Position numbers and translations under genes: made by a program. The notes beneath the pieces are model-generated. The model saw nothing but the letters and a program-made list of their open reading frames with translations, searched no databases and was not told the DNA's origin. Below, one piece after another: positions 53,204 through 62,627 of a DNA stretch of 64,000 nt (positions are counted from its first letter, which is position 1; each line of letters begins with the position of its first letter). The DNA lies in the NCBI RefSeq assembly GCF_022179765.1, contig NZ_BPRE01000001.1, positions 434,001 to 498,000 on the forward strand, given 5' to 3'. The DNA comes from Methylorubrum suomiense (GTDB lineage Bacteria > Pseudomonadota > Alphaproteobacteria > Rhizobiales > Beijerinckiaceae).

Positions 53204-54525
53204 AGTGGCAAGCGAACCGGCACCTGCGCCGGTCGGACGCTCTGGCGGAGCCGGTCGGTTCGCTCGGCATCGCCGCTAAGCCGGCCCGGCATCTGAGCCG
53301 GGCCAGTCTCGTGCCGGCCCTGGCGCCGAGCCCGGCCGGGCCTGCGCCCGGCACGGTCGCCCGCGGAAAACCGCTGCGGGCAGCCTTGGCGAGCCTGGTC
53401 GCGGCCGGGCTCGCGGCGGCCGCGTGGCGGCTCTCGGGCGGGGCGGGGGGCACCCGGCTCGCCCTCTCGCTCGTCTTCGGCGCGTTGTTCGGCCTCGTGC
53501 TCCAGCGCAGCCGCTTCTGCTTCTACTGCCAGTGGCGCGACTTCCTCGTGAGCGGCGATCCCCGGGGCATGCTCGGCATCCTGGCGGCGCTCGCCGTGGG
53601 GGTCGCGGGCTACGCGGTCGTGCTGGGTGCCTGGATGCCGGACCCGTCCGGCACGCGGTTGCCGCCGGACGCGCATATCGCCCCGGTCGGTCCCGTGCTG
53701 GCGCTGGCCGGACTCGCCTTCGGGGCCGGCATGGCGATCTCGGGCTCCTGCATCAGCGCCCATCTCTACCGGCTGGGCGAAGGCTCGCCGACGGCGCCGT
53801 TCGCGCTGCTCGGCACGGGGCTCGGCTTCGTCCTCGGCTTCCTGACCTGGAACCCGCTCTACCTGGCCAGCCTGTCGGAAGCCCCGGTGCTCTGGCTGCC
53901 GCGCCATCTGGGCTACGCCGGCAGTCTCGCCCTCTCCCTCGCGCTTCTCGCCGCCCTGGCGTGGCCGCTGCTGCGCCGGCTGCCCGCGCCGGAGCCGCGC
54001 CACGCGGCCGATCCGCTCCACGCGGTGTTCGTGGCGCGCTGGCCGGTCTGGTTCGGCGGGCTCGCAGTCGGAGCGCTCGGTACGCTCAGCTATCTCCGGA
54101 TCGGGCCGCTGGGCGTCACCGCCGAGATCGGCGGGCGTTCGCGTCAGGCGGCCGGCGCCTTCGGAATATTACCGGAGCGGCTGGAAGGCCTCGACACCTT
54201 TCGCGGCTGCGCCACCGCCCTGCGCGACGCGGTTCTCACCCCCAACGGCCTGTTCATCGGCGGCCTCGTGCTCGCTTCCTTCGCCGCGGCGCTCGTCGCC
54301 GGCCAGTTCCGTCCGGCCGTGCCGAGCCGCGGACAGGTGTTCCGGGGTCTGGCCGGCGGCGTCTTGCTGGGCTGGGGCGCGATGACGGGACTGGGCTGCA
54401 GCGTCGGCACGCTCCTGTCCGGCATCATGGCCGGCGCCGTCTCCGGCTGGGTCTTCGGCGTCGCGATGTTCGCCGGCGCCGCCGGGACGCTGTGGGCCGG
54501 GCGGCGGCTGGGCGCCCTGGCGTAG
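53200..54525 (+). CDS. YeeE/YedE family sulfur-compound transporter
   Basis: The protein is 441 residues with about ten hydrophobic helices. It has duplicated halves, each with the YeeE signature: RSRFCFYCQWRDF and AGMAISGSCISAHLYR in the first, and FRGCATALRDAVLTPNG and TGLGCSVGTLLSGIMAG in the second. The cysteines conduct thiosulfate or related sulfur in known members. The start is GTG 53200, overlapping the rhodanese stop by four bases. A long Pro/Ala N terminus (about 1-60) precedes the first helix. Confidence 0.9.
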   Translation: MKWQANRHLRRSDALAEPVGSLGIAAKPARHLSRASLVPALAPSPAGPAPGTVARGKPLRAALASLVAAGLAAAAWRLSGGAGGTRLALSLVFGALFGLVLQRSRFCFYCQWRDFLVSGDPRGMLGILAALAVGVAGYAVVLGAWMPDPSGTRLPPDAHIAPVGPVLALAGLAFGAGMAISGSCISAHLYRLGEGSPTAPFALLGTGLGFVLGFLTWNPLYLASLSEAPVLWLPRHLGYAGSLALSLALLAALAWPLLRRLPAPEPRHAADPLHAVFVARWPVWFGGLAVGALGTLSYLRIGPLGVTAEIGGRSRQAAGAFGILPERLEGLDTFRGCATALRDAVLTPNGLFIGGLVLASFAAALVAGQFRPAVPSRGQVFRGLAGGVLLGWGAMTGLGCSVGTLLSGIMAGAVSGWVFGVAMFAGAAGTLWAGRRLGALA

Positions 54526-55002
54526 GATCGCGCGGCGCATCTTGTCCGGCGCCGCGACCGCGGACCCGAGATCCAGGCTCCCTGCTTCCGCCCGATGCCG
54601 GGCGATGTGCCTTCACGTGCGCGGCATCGAGCAGCAACGCACCGGGGATAGGCCCTGCGGCGGCGATCTTAGCGAGCAGCCGCCGCCAAACCCAGCGCTG
54701 CGACCCGCTGCCCTCGACCCGAACTCAGCTCGGTGGACCATGGGGCAGGTGCGGCGCGATCCGTGTCCGATGTGAATCCGAGAGCGACAACGGCCGTGCC
54801 ATCGCGATCCCCCTGCGCGGGGAAGCGCAAGCCCAGGAAGAAAACGCGAATCGCAACAACGATTTGTATGTGCTCTCCCCTGAGCCCGCGATGTCCTGGC
54901 TCAACGGAGAGCCGTGTCCGATCGAGATTGATCGGACACGGCTCTCGTTCCTGTCTCGGCACGCTCTTCCCCGGATGAAGAAGAGTGCGTTCACGGGCGG
55001 AC
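54526..55002. other. 477-base gap with a strong hairpin
   Basis: There is no gene with coding character. The notable feature is the 16-base-stem inverted repeat at 54908-54945. The rest shows no recognisable gene or repeat. Confidence 0.5.
54908..54945. terminator. 16-base-pair hairpin between YeeE and the oxidase gene
   Basis: AGAGCCGTGTCCGATC, a six-base loop and its exact reverse complement. It is 57 bases after the stop of the minus-strand oxidase gene and 382 bases after the YeeE stop. It most likely terminates the oxidase transcript, though no T-tract follows. Confidence 0.55.
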
Positions 55003-57963
55003 CTATCGGATGCGGATGACCTTCGCGACGCTCGGGACGCCGTTCGCATCGAGGGCAAACAGCATCCAGTTGCCGGGCGTCACGATCCCCGGATCGGCCG
55101 GCAACGCAAGGCCGTACAGCGTCCCTCTCGACCAGGAGATCGTCAGCGGCACGCGGCGCTGATCGTTGTCCACCGTGTGCGTGTTGCTGCCGAGGCGCAC
55201 GAGGGCAAAGCTGCCGACCGCGCGGTCCGTGACGGTCGTGATCGGTCGCCCGAGAAAGGCCTTTGCGGGGGCACTGACGATGACCGGCCGGCTCGCGAGG
55301 CTCCCATCGGCGGCATAGAGATAGGGCGGTGTCAGGATCTGCAGGTCGGGGTGGTTCTGAGAGCAGCCATTCCCGCACAGGCCGCCCCCCGCCGAGAGCA
55401 CGCGCCCATCGGTGAGGAGGAGCGCGACGCTGTGGTAGGTGCGCGGCACATCGATCGGCGCAAGACGCACCATCGTGTTCTTCGTCGGCGACCACATCTC
55501 CGGATGATAGATCGCGGTGGTGTCCGTGAAGGGGACCGGCATCGTTTGACCGCCCACCACGACGACGTCCCCGCTCGGCAGGACCACGCTGTTGTGGAAG
55601 GCTCGGGCGAAGGCGAGAGGCGGCGCCGCCTTGACCACGGGGGTGGTTCCCGAGCCTCCGCTGATGTCGATCGTGTAGGTCAGCCCGTTCGCCGGATCGT
55701 TCTCGTAACTGGGCGCGCCGCCAGCCTTGAAGATCCGGTTGACGTCGAACATCGTCGCGGTGCCGTTCATCGAGTGGGCATCGTCACTCCGTCTACCGGC
55801 ACTGGTCAGCGTCCCGTTCCCTTGGGTGCCGATCCAATGCATCTCCCGACTCGGCCCAGCACGGAACACGGATCCGTTCGACACCGCGAACATCCAGAAG
55901 TGGTTGTCGTTGCGGTAAATGTTGTTGCCCGATTCCGCACCGGCATTGCCGAGGACGTTCGAGAGGACGCGCCAATTGCCGGTCTCGGGCGACCAGACCT
56001 CGGCATTCTTCCCACCGGGGCCACCCGACCACGAGCCGCCGTAAGTCATGGCTTCGCCGGTGGAGAGCGTCACGCTGGAATTGTAGCCGCGCGAAATGTT
56101 GAGTTTCGGACCTGAACTCCACTGGTTGGTATCGGGATTGTAGATCGATGTCGCACCCGAAGTGATGCCCCCGGCGACAACCAGACGACCATCCGCCAGC
56201 AGGTTTGTCCCGGGGCAGAACATGTCATGTTCGGTGTTCGCGATATAAGTATCCTCGGAGCTGCCGGTCTTCGGATCGTACACCGTGAACCACGTTCCGT
56301 TACCGTTGGAGAAGTAATATTTGGCCTCCGCCGCCCACATCATGACTTTGCCCGAAGGCAGCATCGTCGCTGCGGCCGGAACGATCCCGAGCGAAGTCGG
56401 CGCCGTCCAGAACGATGGCGCGGCCGGCGGAACGAGCGAGAACAAGGCGTTGTCCTGCGCCGTACAATCCCACTGGATCACCGCGGCATTGTCCGTACGC
56501 GACGAGTCGAAGATGTTGAGGCATCGTCCCGAATGGGCCGCGACCAGTTCGAAGAAGCTTCCGACCTTCCGGAACGTCCAGAGACTGCCGGCGCTTCTGT
56601 TGCAGGCCTGCTGCGACGTGCCGGCTCCGTTGGCCGTGGCGCCCCCGGAGACAGTGAGGCAGAGGCCCGACTTCACGTTCTGGATCTCGTAGCCGTTGCC
56701 GACTGGGACGAACCGCCAATCCATATGCGTGGCCTTCGGCTCGCAGGTCCATTGAACCAGGCCGGTTCCGGCCGCCATCTGTGCATTCGGGTTCGCGACA
56801 CACATCGCCGAATGACGGGCCACGATCAGGCCGGTGGCAGCGGGGGGCGATGCGCCGGGTGAGATCGACCCACCGTTTCCACCGATCTGCGCGCTGCCGG
56901 CCGGATTCGATCCACCGCCGCCGCCTTGATTGTCGCCCGCGAGGCTACCGCCGTCGCTCGTCGCTGAGCCGGCCATAAATGTCTGATTGGTGTTACCGGT
57001 GCAGTTCCATTGGATCAGCCTGGTGCCGCTCTCTTTGTCGCCGCCGAAGACATCGAGGCACTGGCCCGAATAGGCCGCAGTCAGGCTGAACCCATCACCT
57101 TGTGCCACGGCCGACCATGTCTGCTGAGCCATGCCGTTGCAGGCCCATTGGATGATAGCGCCGCCCGCAACTTTCGAGATCTGCGAGTCGATGCAGAGGC
57201 CGGTCGCCCGATTGACGACATTGAAGCCGTCACCGAAGCGATTGACCTGCCACGTCTGCGCGATGCTCCCGTTGCAGGGCTCTTGAACGAGTTGCGTGCC
57301 GCCCGTGGTACTGCCACCTGGGACCGTCAGGCACAGGCCGGAATGGGCGACCTTGATCGGCCCGGCACCCGTTCGATTTGCGAAGCTGATCGGACTGCGC
57401 CCGCTGCTCTCGGCGAGGGCGCTGCCGTCGCCCGTTGCGAGAGCGACGGGGACGAACGTCTGATTGGCATCGCTATGGCACCCCCATTGGATGATCTTCG
57501 TTCCGCTGTCCTTGAAGCCGCCGAACACATCGAGGCATTGCCCCGAATAGGCCGAGACGAGCCCGATTCCACCGCCGCGGGCCTTGACCGACCATGTCTG
57601 CTGGCCGCTGCCGTTGCACGGCCATTGAATCACCGCACCGCCGGCCGTGTTCGAAATTTGCGAATCGAGGCATTGGCCAGTCGCCAGATTCACGACGGTG
57701 AAGCCGCTCCCGAATGGCTTCGCTTGCCAGAACTGCGCGGCGCTGCCGTTGCAAGTTTCTTGAATGATCTGCGCACCGGCTGCAGTGCTGCCGCTCGACA
57801 AACCCAAGCATAGATTGGAATGGGATGCCTTGATCGGCCCCGATCCATTTCCACCGGTGAAATCGACATCAGCCCATGCGGATGTGATGACGGTGCTCGC
57901 GAACGCAAGCGATAAGGCGAATAGTACAAACAACTTTCGATGCCATGAAAATGGATACGTCAT
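55003..57963 (-). CDS. secreted copper radical oxidase (galactose/glyoxal-oxidase-like) with three beta-trefoil lectin domains
   Basis: The protein is 986 residues from ATG 57963. A signal peptide (about 6-32) is followed by three ricin-type beta-trefoil domains (about 35-170, 195-325 and 370-500), each with QxW repeats such as AQTWQV and QQTWS. A glycine-rich linker lies near 335-365. The C-terminal 480 residues are a galactose-oxidase Kelch barrel plus DUF1929 domain. All copper-site residues are present: Cys583 (HDMFCPG) and Tyr627 (RGYNSS) for the thioether crosslink, stacking Trp645, Tyr843-His844 (RTYHS) and His929 (THTVDN). It should oxidise an alcohol or aldehyde outside the cell while binding carbohydrate. 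Confidence 0.88.
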   Translation of the reverse strand: MTYPFSWHRKLFVLFALSLAFASTVITSAWADVDFTGGNGSGPIKASHSNLCLGLSSGSTAAGAQIIQETCNGSAAQFWQAKPFGSGFTVVNLATGQCLDSQISNTAGGAVIQWPCNGSGQQTWSVKARGGGIGLVSAYSGQCLDVFGGFKDSGTKIIQWGCHSDANQTFVPVALATGDGSALAESSGRSPISFANRTGAGPIKVAHSGLCLTVPGGSTTGGTQLVQEPCNGSIAQTWQVNRFGDGFNVVNRATGLCIDSQISKVAGGAIIQWACNGMAQQTWSAVAQGDGFSLTAAYSGQCLDVFGGDKESGTRLIQWNCTGNTNQTFMAGSATSDGGSLAGDNQGGGGGSNPAGSAQIGGNGGSISPGASPPAATGLIVARHSAMCVANPNAQMAAGTGLVQWTCEPKATHMDWRFVPVGNGYEIQNVKSGLCLTVSGGATANGAGTSQQACNRSAGSLWTFRKVGSFFELVAAHSGRCLNIFDSSRTDNAAVIQWDCTAQDNALFSLVPPAAPSFWTAPTSLGIVPAAATMLPSGKVMMWAAEAKYYFSNGNGTWFTVYDPKTGSSEDTYIANTEHDMFCPGTNLLADGRLVVAGGITSGATSIYNPDTNQWSSGPKLNISRGYNSSVTLSTGEAMTYGGSWSGGPGGKNAEVWSPETGNWRVLSNVLGNAGAESGNNIYRNDNHFWMFAVSNGSVFRAGPSREMHWIGTQGNGTLTSAGRRSDDAHSMNGTATMFDVNRIFKAGGAPSYENDPANGLTYTIDISGGSGTTPVVKAAPPLAFARAFHNSVVLPSGDVVVVGGQTMPVPFTDTTAIYHPEMWSPTKNTMVRLAPIDVPRTYHSVALLLTDGRVLSAGGGLCGNGCSQNHPDLQILTPPYLYAADGSLASRPVIVSAPAKAFLGRPITTVTDRAVGSFALVRLGSNTHTVDNDQRRVPLTISWSRGTLYGLALPADPGIVTPGNWMLFALDANGVPSVAKVIRIR

Positions 57964-58008
57964 ACCGGCAAGCCGTCCTCTTCTGCAATTTGCTGCAAAC
58001 AATTCCAT

Positions 58009-58796
58009 TTATCGAGTTTATCTACGAACACTATACCGGCAGTTCGTTAATCAGTATTATCATTAGCAAAAATGACGGTCAGACAGATCAGATCGACATT
58101 CATTGAATAGCTGCGCCGCTAAGCAATTTTACTTCGTTCGTGAGGGTATATGCGGTCAGCAGGCGAAGCCGATTGTGTATGGCAGCTCGGCGATGCGCCG
58201 CCCCGAGCGATTTTGCGGCACCTCTACAAATAATTTTTTTCATTATTTCTGATTATGGAGGTGGGCGCATGATCGAAAGACACGAATTCCGCGAACTTTA
58301 ACACAGATTTCTATCATATAATTCCGCATCGCGTCTCCGCTATGCTCATATCCCTTGGTAAGACTGGTTTCTGCTCCCCCCATTGCGCCGTGCGTGGGAC
58401 CTCTGCATCCCGTGCATCATCGGGTCGGCGGGCGATGGGTGCGGCGGCATGCGGTGAGCTGCGAACCCAGCCGCAAGCGCCCTCGGATCGGGCGACCGCT
58501 GAAAGAGCGCATCGGTTCAGCGGAATCGATCCGTTCCCGCCCACCATCTCCGGTTCGAAAGGATCGTGCGCGGAGCGAAATGGAGTAGCCCGTGACCTGA
58601 GCCTCAGCGGACCGAACGGGCGTTGGCCCGCACCCGATGAGCCCGCAACCTCAACCGGTTGTATCGGCGGATACCGTCCGCTGAGCAGCGCCCATCTCCA
58701 GCCTCGGACGCGCGCCCAAAACACAGGAAATGTTATTTCTTAGGCTGCCATTAAGCATTCGGCGGCGATCATGGTCGCATCTGCAAGGAAGCGCCC
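58009..58796. other. 788-base low-GC intergenic region
   Basis: The first 330 bases (58009-58340) are clearly AT-rich and would contain the oxidase promoter. The rest contains short open frames on both strands with no recognisable domain. AAGGA just before 58797 is the chemotaxis gene ribosome-binding site. Confidence 0.5.
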
Positions 58797-60488
58797 ATGT
58801 CTCTGCTCGCTCGCGTCAAAGTCCTCCCCAAGCTCGCGTCGGTCATCTCCCTGATTGCCGTCATCGTCGGCGGCTGCGTCTGGTATGCGCAATCGCGCAT
58901 GTTCGCGATCGACGATGCCTATAGCCGTTTCATCGTCCAGGAAGCGCGGGCCGTCGGAACGGTCCGGTACACCAACCGGCTGATGTACGAACTCAATTAC
59001 TGGGTCTACCGGATCATCGCCGAGACCGAGGACGGGCAGATCAAGGCGGCCAATGACGGGTTCGAGGCGGCGGCGCCGAAGATCCAGAAGGCGCTGGCCG
59101 ATCTGCGCGAACAAGCACCGACCTACACCGCGCGCGTCGAGCAGATCAGCACCCGCATCGAGAAATTCGTGGGCGACGCCACCGAAGTGCGCCGCCTCGG
59201 CGCCCTCAACCGAAACGGCGAAGCCATCGACCTCGTCCACCGCACCATCGATCCGACCTATGCGGATATCATCGCCGAGGGCGGCAAGCTGGCGGAGGAC
59301 ATCGCCGCTTACATGGAGCGGGGCTCCGATATCCTCACCGAGCAGACCAACAACACCCGCTACACCCTGATCGGCGTCACCGTGTTCGGCATGCTGGTCG
59401 GCCTCGCCGCAGCGTTCTTCGTCGCCCTGGTGGGCATCTCGCGGCCCCTGGACAGCCTCGTCGGCGTGCTCCAGCGGATGGCGAAGGGCGAGATCGACGC
59501 CGAGATCAAGGAAGCGGCCCGCGGCGACGAGGTCGGTGCGGTGGCCCGTGCGGTCGACGGCATCAAGGCGATGGTGGCCCAGAAGGCGGCCGAGCAGGCC
59601 GAGATCCAGCGCGTCGCCGACGAGGCCGCCGCGGTCGAGCGCAAGCGGACCATGGTCGAGCTCGCGAACGATTTCGAGCGGGCGGTCGGATCGATCGTCG
59701 GGACGGTCTCGTCCGCCGCCACCGAGCTGCAGGCCACGGCACAGACCATGACCGCGACCGCGACGCAGACGACCGCCCAATCCACCGCCGTGGCCGCCGC
59801 CGCCGAGGAGGCCGCCGCCAATGTCGGGACGGTGGCCGCCGCCGCCGAGGAACTGGGCACCTCCGTCCTGGAGATCGGCCGGCAGGTGGCGGGTTCGGCC
59901 AACCTCGCGCAGCAGGCCGTGACCGAGGCCGACCAGACCACGCGGCTGGTGCAGGAACTCAGCCAGGCCGCCGAGCAGATCGGGGCGATGGTCGGCCTCA
60001 TCTCCAACATCGCCGGGCAGACCAACCTGCTCGCCCTCAACGCCACCATCGAGGCGGCCCGCGCCGGCGAGGCGGGCCGGGGCTTCGCGGTGGTCGCCGC
60101 CGAGGTGAAGGAGCTCGCCAACCAGACCGCGCGGGCCACCGACGAGATCGGCCAGCGCATCGGTCAGGTGCAGGGCGTGACCGATCAGGCCGTCGCCGCG
60201 ATCGGCGGGATCGCCGGGCGCATCCGCGAGATCAGCAGCGTGGCGACCGGCATCGCCGCGGCGGTGGAGGAGCAGGGTGCCGCGACGCAAGAGATCGTGC
60301 GCAACGTCGCCCAGGCCTCGACCGGCACCGCCGAGGTGACGAGCAACATCGTCGGCGTGGCCCGCGCCTCGGAAGATACGGGCGCCGCCGCCACGCAGGT
60401 GCTCGCCTCGGCCTCCGAACTGTCACGCCAGTCGGAGCATCTCTCGGGCGAGGTGGCCCACTTCCTGGCCACCGTGCGGGCCGCCTGA
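58797..60488 (+). CDS. methyl-accepting chemotaxis protein
   Basis: The protein is 563 residues from ATG 58797 with AAGGA upstream. The first transmembrane helix is about 14-34 and the second about 193-218, enclosing a four-helix-type periplasmic sensor. A HAMP domain follows, then a signalling domain with the conserved hairpin [19 protein letters not shown] and [10 protein letters not shown]. There is no CheR-tethering pentapeptide at the C terminus. It ends eight bases before the convergent LysR stop with a shared hairpin. Confidence 0.93.
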   Translation: MSLLARVKVLPKLASVISLIAVIVGGCVWYAQSRMFAIDDAYSRFIVQEARAVGTVRYTNRLMYELNYWVYRIIAETEDGQIKAANDGFEAAAPKIQKALADLREQAPTYTARVEQISTRIEKFVGDATEVRRLGALNRNGEAIDLVHRTIDPTYADIIAEGGKLAEDIAAYMERGSDILTEQTNNTRYTLIGVTVFGMLVGLAAAFFVALVGISRPLDSLVGVLQRMAKGEIDAEIKEAARGDEVGAVARAVDGIKAMVAQKAAEQAEIQRVADEAAAVERKRTMVELANDFERAVGSIVGTVSSAATELQATAQTMTATATQTTAQSTAVAAAAEEAAANVGTVAAAAEELGTSVLEIGRQVAGSANLAQQAVTEADQTTRLVQELSQAAEQIGAMVGLISNIAGQTNLLALNATIEAARAGEAGRGFAVVAAEVKELANQTARATDEIGQRIGQVQGVTDQAVAAIGGIAGRIREISSVATGIAAAVEEQGAATQEIVRNVAQASTGTAEVTSNIVGVARASEDTGAAATQVLASASELSRQSEHLSGEVAHFLATVRAA

Positions 60489-60509
60489 CGGGGCGGTCAC
60501 CCCGCCCCG
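60489..60509. terminator. bidirectional hairpin between convergent chemotaxis and LysR genes
   Basis: An eight-base stem CGGGGCGG with a five-base loop lies between the MCP stop (60486-60488) and the LysR gene, overlapping the last LysR codons. Confidence 0.5.
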
Positions 60510-61408
60510 GCGGCACCACCGCCCGTCCAGCGCAGGGCCTCGACGAGGGCGCGCAGGGCGGGCGTGACCTGCCGGCTCGGATAGTAGAGGTGGCAGCCCG
60601 GAAAGGGCGGGCACCACGGGTCCAATACCTGGACCAGCCGACCGGCGGCGAGGTCGTCCGCGACCTCGCCCTCCAGCATGTAGCCGAGGCCGGCGCCCGC
60701 CCGCACCGCCGCCCCCGCGAGGGCGCCGTCGTTCACGATGAGCTGGCCCGACGCCCGCACGCGCCATTCCCGGCCCTCGCCGGCGAATTCCCAGGGCAGC
60801 AACCCGCCGCCGCCGAGCAGGCGGTAATTCACGCAGCAATGCGCTTCGAGATCGGCCGGGGTCGCGGGCGGGGGCAGGCGCGCGAAATAGGCGGGCGTCC
60901 CGACCACCACCGTGCGCAGATCGGGCCCGACCCGCACCGCCACCATGTCGCGCTCCACCGTTTCACCGAAGCGGATGCCCGCGTCGAAGCCGGCCGCGAC
61001 GATGTCGACGGGACGGTCGTCGACGATGACCTCGACCGAGACGTCCGGGTGATCGAGCAGGAAGCCCGGCAGGGCCGGTTCGAGGATCGTGCGCGCCGCG
61101 TAGGCGAAGGTCGTCAGCCGCAGCGTGCCCGACGGCGCGCCGCGCCAGTCGGCCAGCGCGGCGAGCCCGCGGGCGACCTCGGCAAGGGCCGGATCGAGGG
61201 AGCGCAACAAGCGCTCGCCCGCCGGCGTCGGGGCGACGCTGCGCGTGGTGCGGGCGAGCAGGCGGACGCCGAGGCGCGTTTCCAGCGCCCGCATCGCGTG
61301 GCTGAGGGCGGAGGCCGAGACGCCGAGTTCGGCGGCCGCGCGGGTGAAGCTGCGGCTGCGCGCCACCGCCGCGAAGGCCGCGAGATCGTCCAGCGTCCCC
61401 CGCCGCAT
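60497..61408 (-). CDS. LysR family transcriptional regulator
   Basis: The protein is 303 residues. The N-terminal helix-turn-helix (FTRAAAELGVSASALSHAMRALETRLGVRLL) and effector domain are typical of the LysR group with VAPTPAGERLL. It is divergent from the aldo/keto reductase gene, with 94 bases between the starts, so it probably controls it. Confidence 0.92.
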   Translation of the reverse strand: MRRGTLDDLAAFAAVARSRSFTRAAAELGVSASALSHAMRALETRLGVRLLARTTRSVAPTPAGERLLRSLDPALAEVARGLAALADWRGAPSGTLRLTTFAYAARTILEPALPGFLLDHPDVSVEVIVDDRPVDIVAAGFDAGIRFGETVERDMVAVRVGPDLRTVVVGTPAYFARLPPPATPADLEAHCCVNYRLLGGGGLLPWEFAGEGREWRVRASGQLIVNDGALAGAAVRAGAGLGYMLEGEVADDLAAGRLVQVLDPWCPPFPGCHLYYPSRQVTPALRALVEALRWTGGGAAGAG

Positions 61409-61502
61409 TGCTGAATGCCCTTCACAAGCGCTTGCCGCCGATCACGGCTAATCGCTTCCCGCGCCCGGCGCTATCTCCGGCTCTCGACGAGGAGACGCCG
61501 CG

Positions 61503-62606
61503 ATGGACCTGACGCATTACCGGACCCTGGGCCGCTCGGGCCTGGCGGTGAGCCCCCTGGCACTCGGCACCATGACCTTCGGCGCCGGCCGCTGGGGCAG
61601 CGATGCGACGGCCTCGCGGGCGATGTTCGACGCCTATGTCGCGGCGGGTGGCAATTTCATCGATACGGCGGACGTGTATTCGGGCGGCGAGAGCGAGGCG
61701 ATGCTCGGCGCCTTCATGGCCGAACGCTCCCTGCGCGACCGGCTGGTGATCGCGACGAAATCGGGATTCTCCCGCGAGCAGGGCACGCCGCTCACCGGCG
61801 GCAACAGCGCCCGCAACATCCGCGCCGGCCTGGAGGGATCGCTGCGCCGCCTGCGCACGGACCGGATCGACCTGTACTGGACCCATGTCTGGGACCGCAC
61901 CACGCCGGCGGAGGAGGTGCTGCGGGCGCTCACCGACGCCGTGTCCCGCGGCGACATCCTCTATTACGGCTTCTCCAACGCGCCCGCTTGGTACGCGGCG
62001 CAGATCGCGACGCTCGCCCGAGCCCACGGCCTGCCCGCGCCGATCGGGCTGCAATACGCCTACTCGCTCATCGACCGCGGCGTGGAGCTCGACATCCTGC
62101 CCGCCGGCCGGGCGCTCGGTCTCGGGCTGGTGCCGTGGAGCCCGCTGGGGGCGGGATTGCTGACGGGCAAGTACGGCCGGGACATGCTGGACCGGGCCGG
62201 GCCGGCGGGCTCCGTGCCCGACCGGGCGGGCGCGACGGCCGCGAGCGGCAGCGACGGTCGCCTCAACGGCGACAATCCCTTCGGCGGCAGGCTGTTCACG
62301 GAGACCAATTTCCGCATCGTCGACACCCTCCGGGCGGTGGCGGAGGAGGTCGGGCGGCCGATGGCGCAGGTGGCGCTGGCCTGGGTGGCGCGGCGGCCGG
62401 GCGTGTCGTCGGTGCTGGTGGGGGCGAGCCGTCCGGAGCAGCTCGCGCAGAACGTCGCGGCCCTGGAGGTGAGCCTGAGCGCGGAGCAGCAGGAGCGCCT
62501 CGACGCGGCCAGTGCCCCGCCGAGCCTCAATCCCTACTTCATCTTCGCGCTGCCGAAGACGCAGATCTTCGGCGGCCGCACGGTCGAGGCCTGGGCGGGC
62601 GGCTGA
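61503..62606 (+). CDS. aldo/keto reductase
   Basis: The protein is 367 residues from ATG 61503 with GAGGAG upstream. Catalytic residues are visible: Asp in FIDTADVYS with Tyr59, Lys in VIATKSGF and His in YWTHVWDR. The C-terminal QVALAWVARRPGVSSVLVGAS supports NADPH binding. It reduces carbonyls; the substrate is unknown. A divergent LysR lies upstream. Confidence 0.92.
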   Translation: MDLTHYRTLGRSGLAVSPLALGTMTFGAGRWGSDATASRAMFDAYVAAGGNFIDTADVYSGGESEAMLGAFMAERSLRDRLVIATKSGFSREQGTPLTGGNSARNIRAGLEGSLRRLRTDRIDLYWTHVWDRTTPAEEVLRALTDAVSRGDILYYGFSNAPAWYAAQIATLARAHGLPAPIGLQYAYSLIDRGVELDILPAGRALGLGLVPWSPLGAGLLTGKYGRDMLDRAGPAGSVPDRAGATAASGSDGRLNGDNPFGGRLFTETNFRIVDTLRAVAEEVGRPMAQVALAWVARRPGVSSVLVGASRPEQLAQNVAALEVSLSAEQQERLDAASAPPSLNPYFIFALPKTQIFGGRTVEAWAGG

Positions 62607-62627
62607 CCGATCCGGCGGGCCGGCGCC

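Noticed and set aside
58740..60290. 516-residue minus-strand open frame opposite the chemotaxis gene
   Set aside because: Gly/Asp/His/Leu shadow with no domain; the plus strand encodes a clear MCP.
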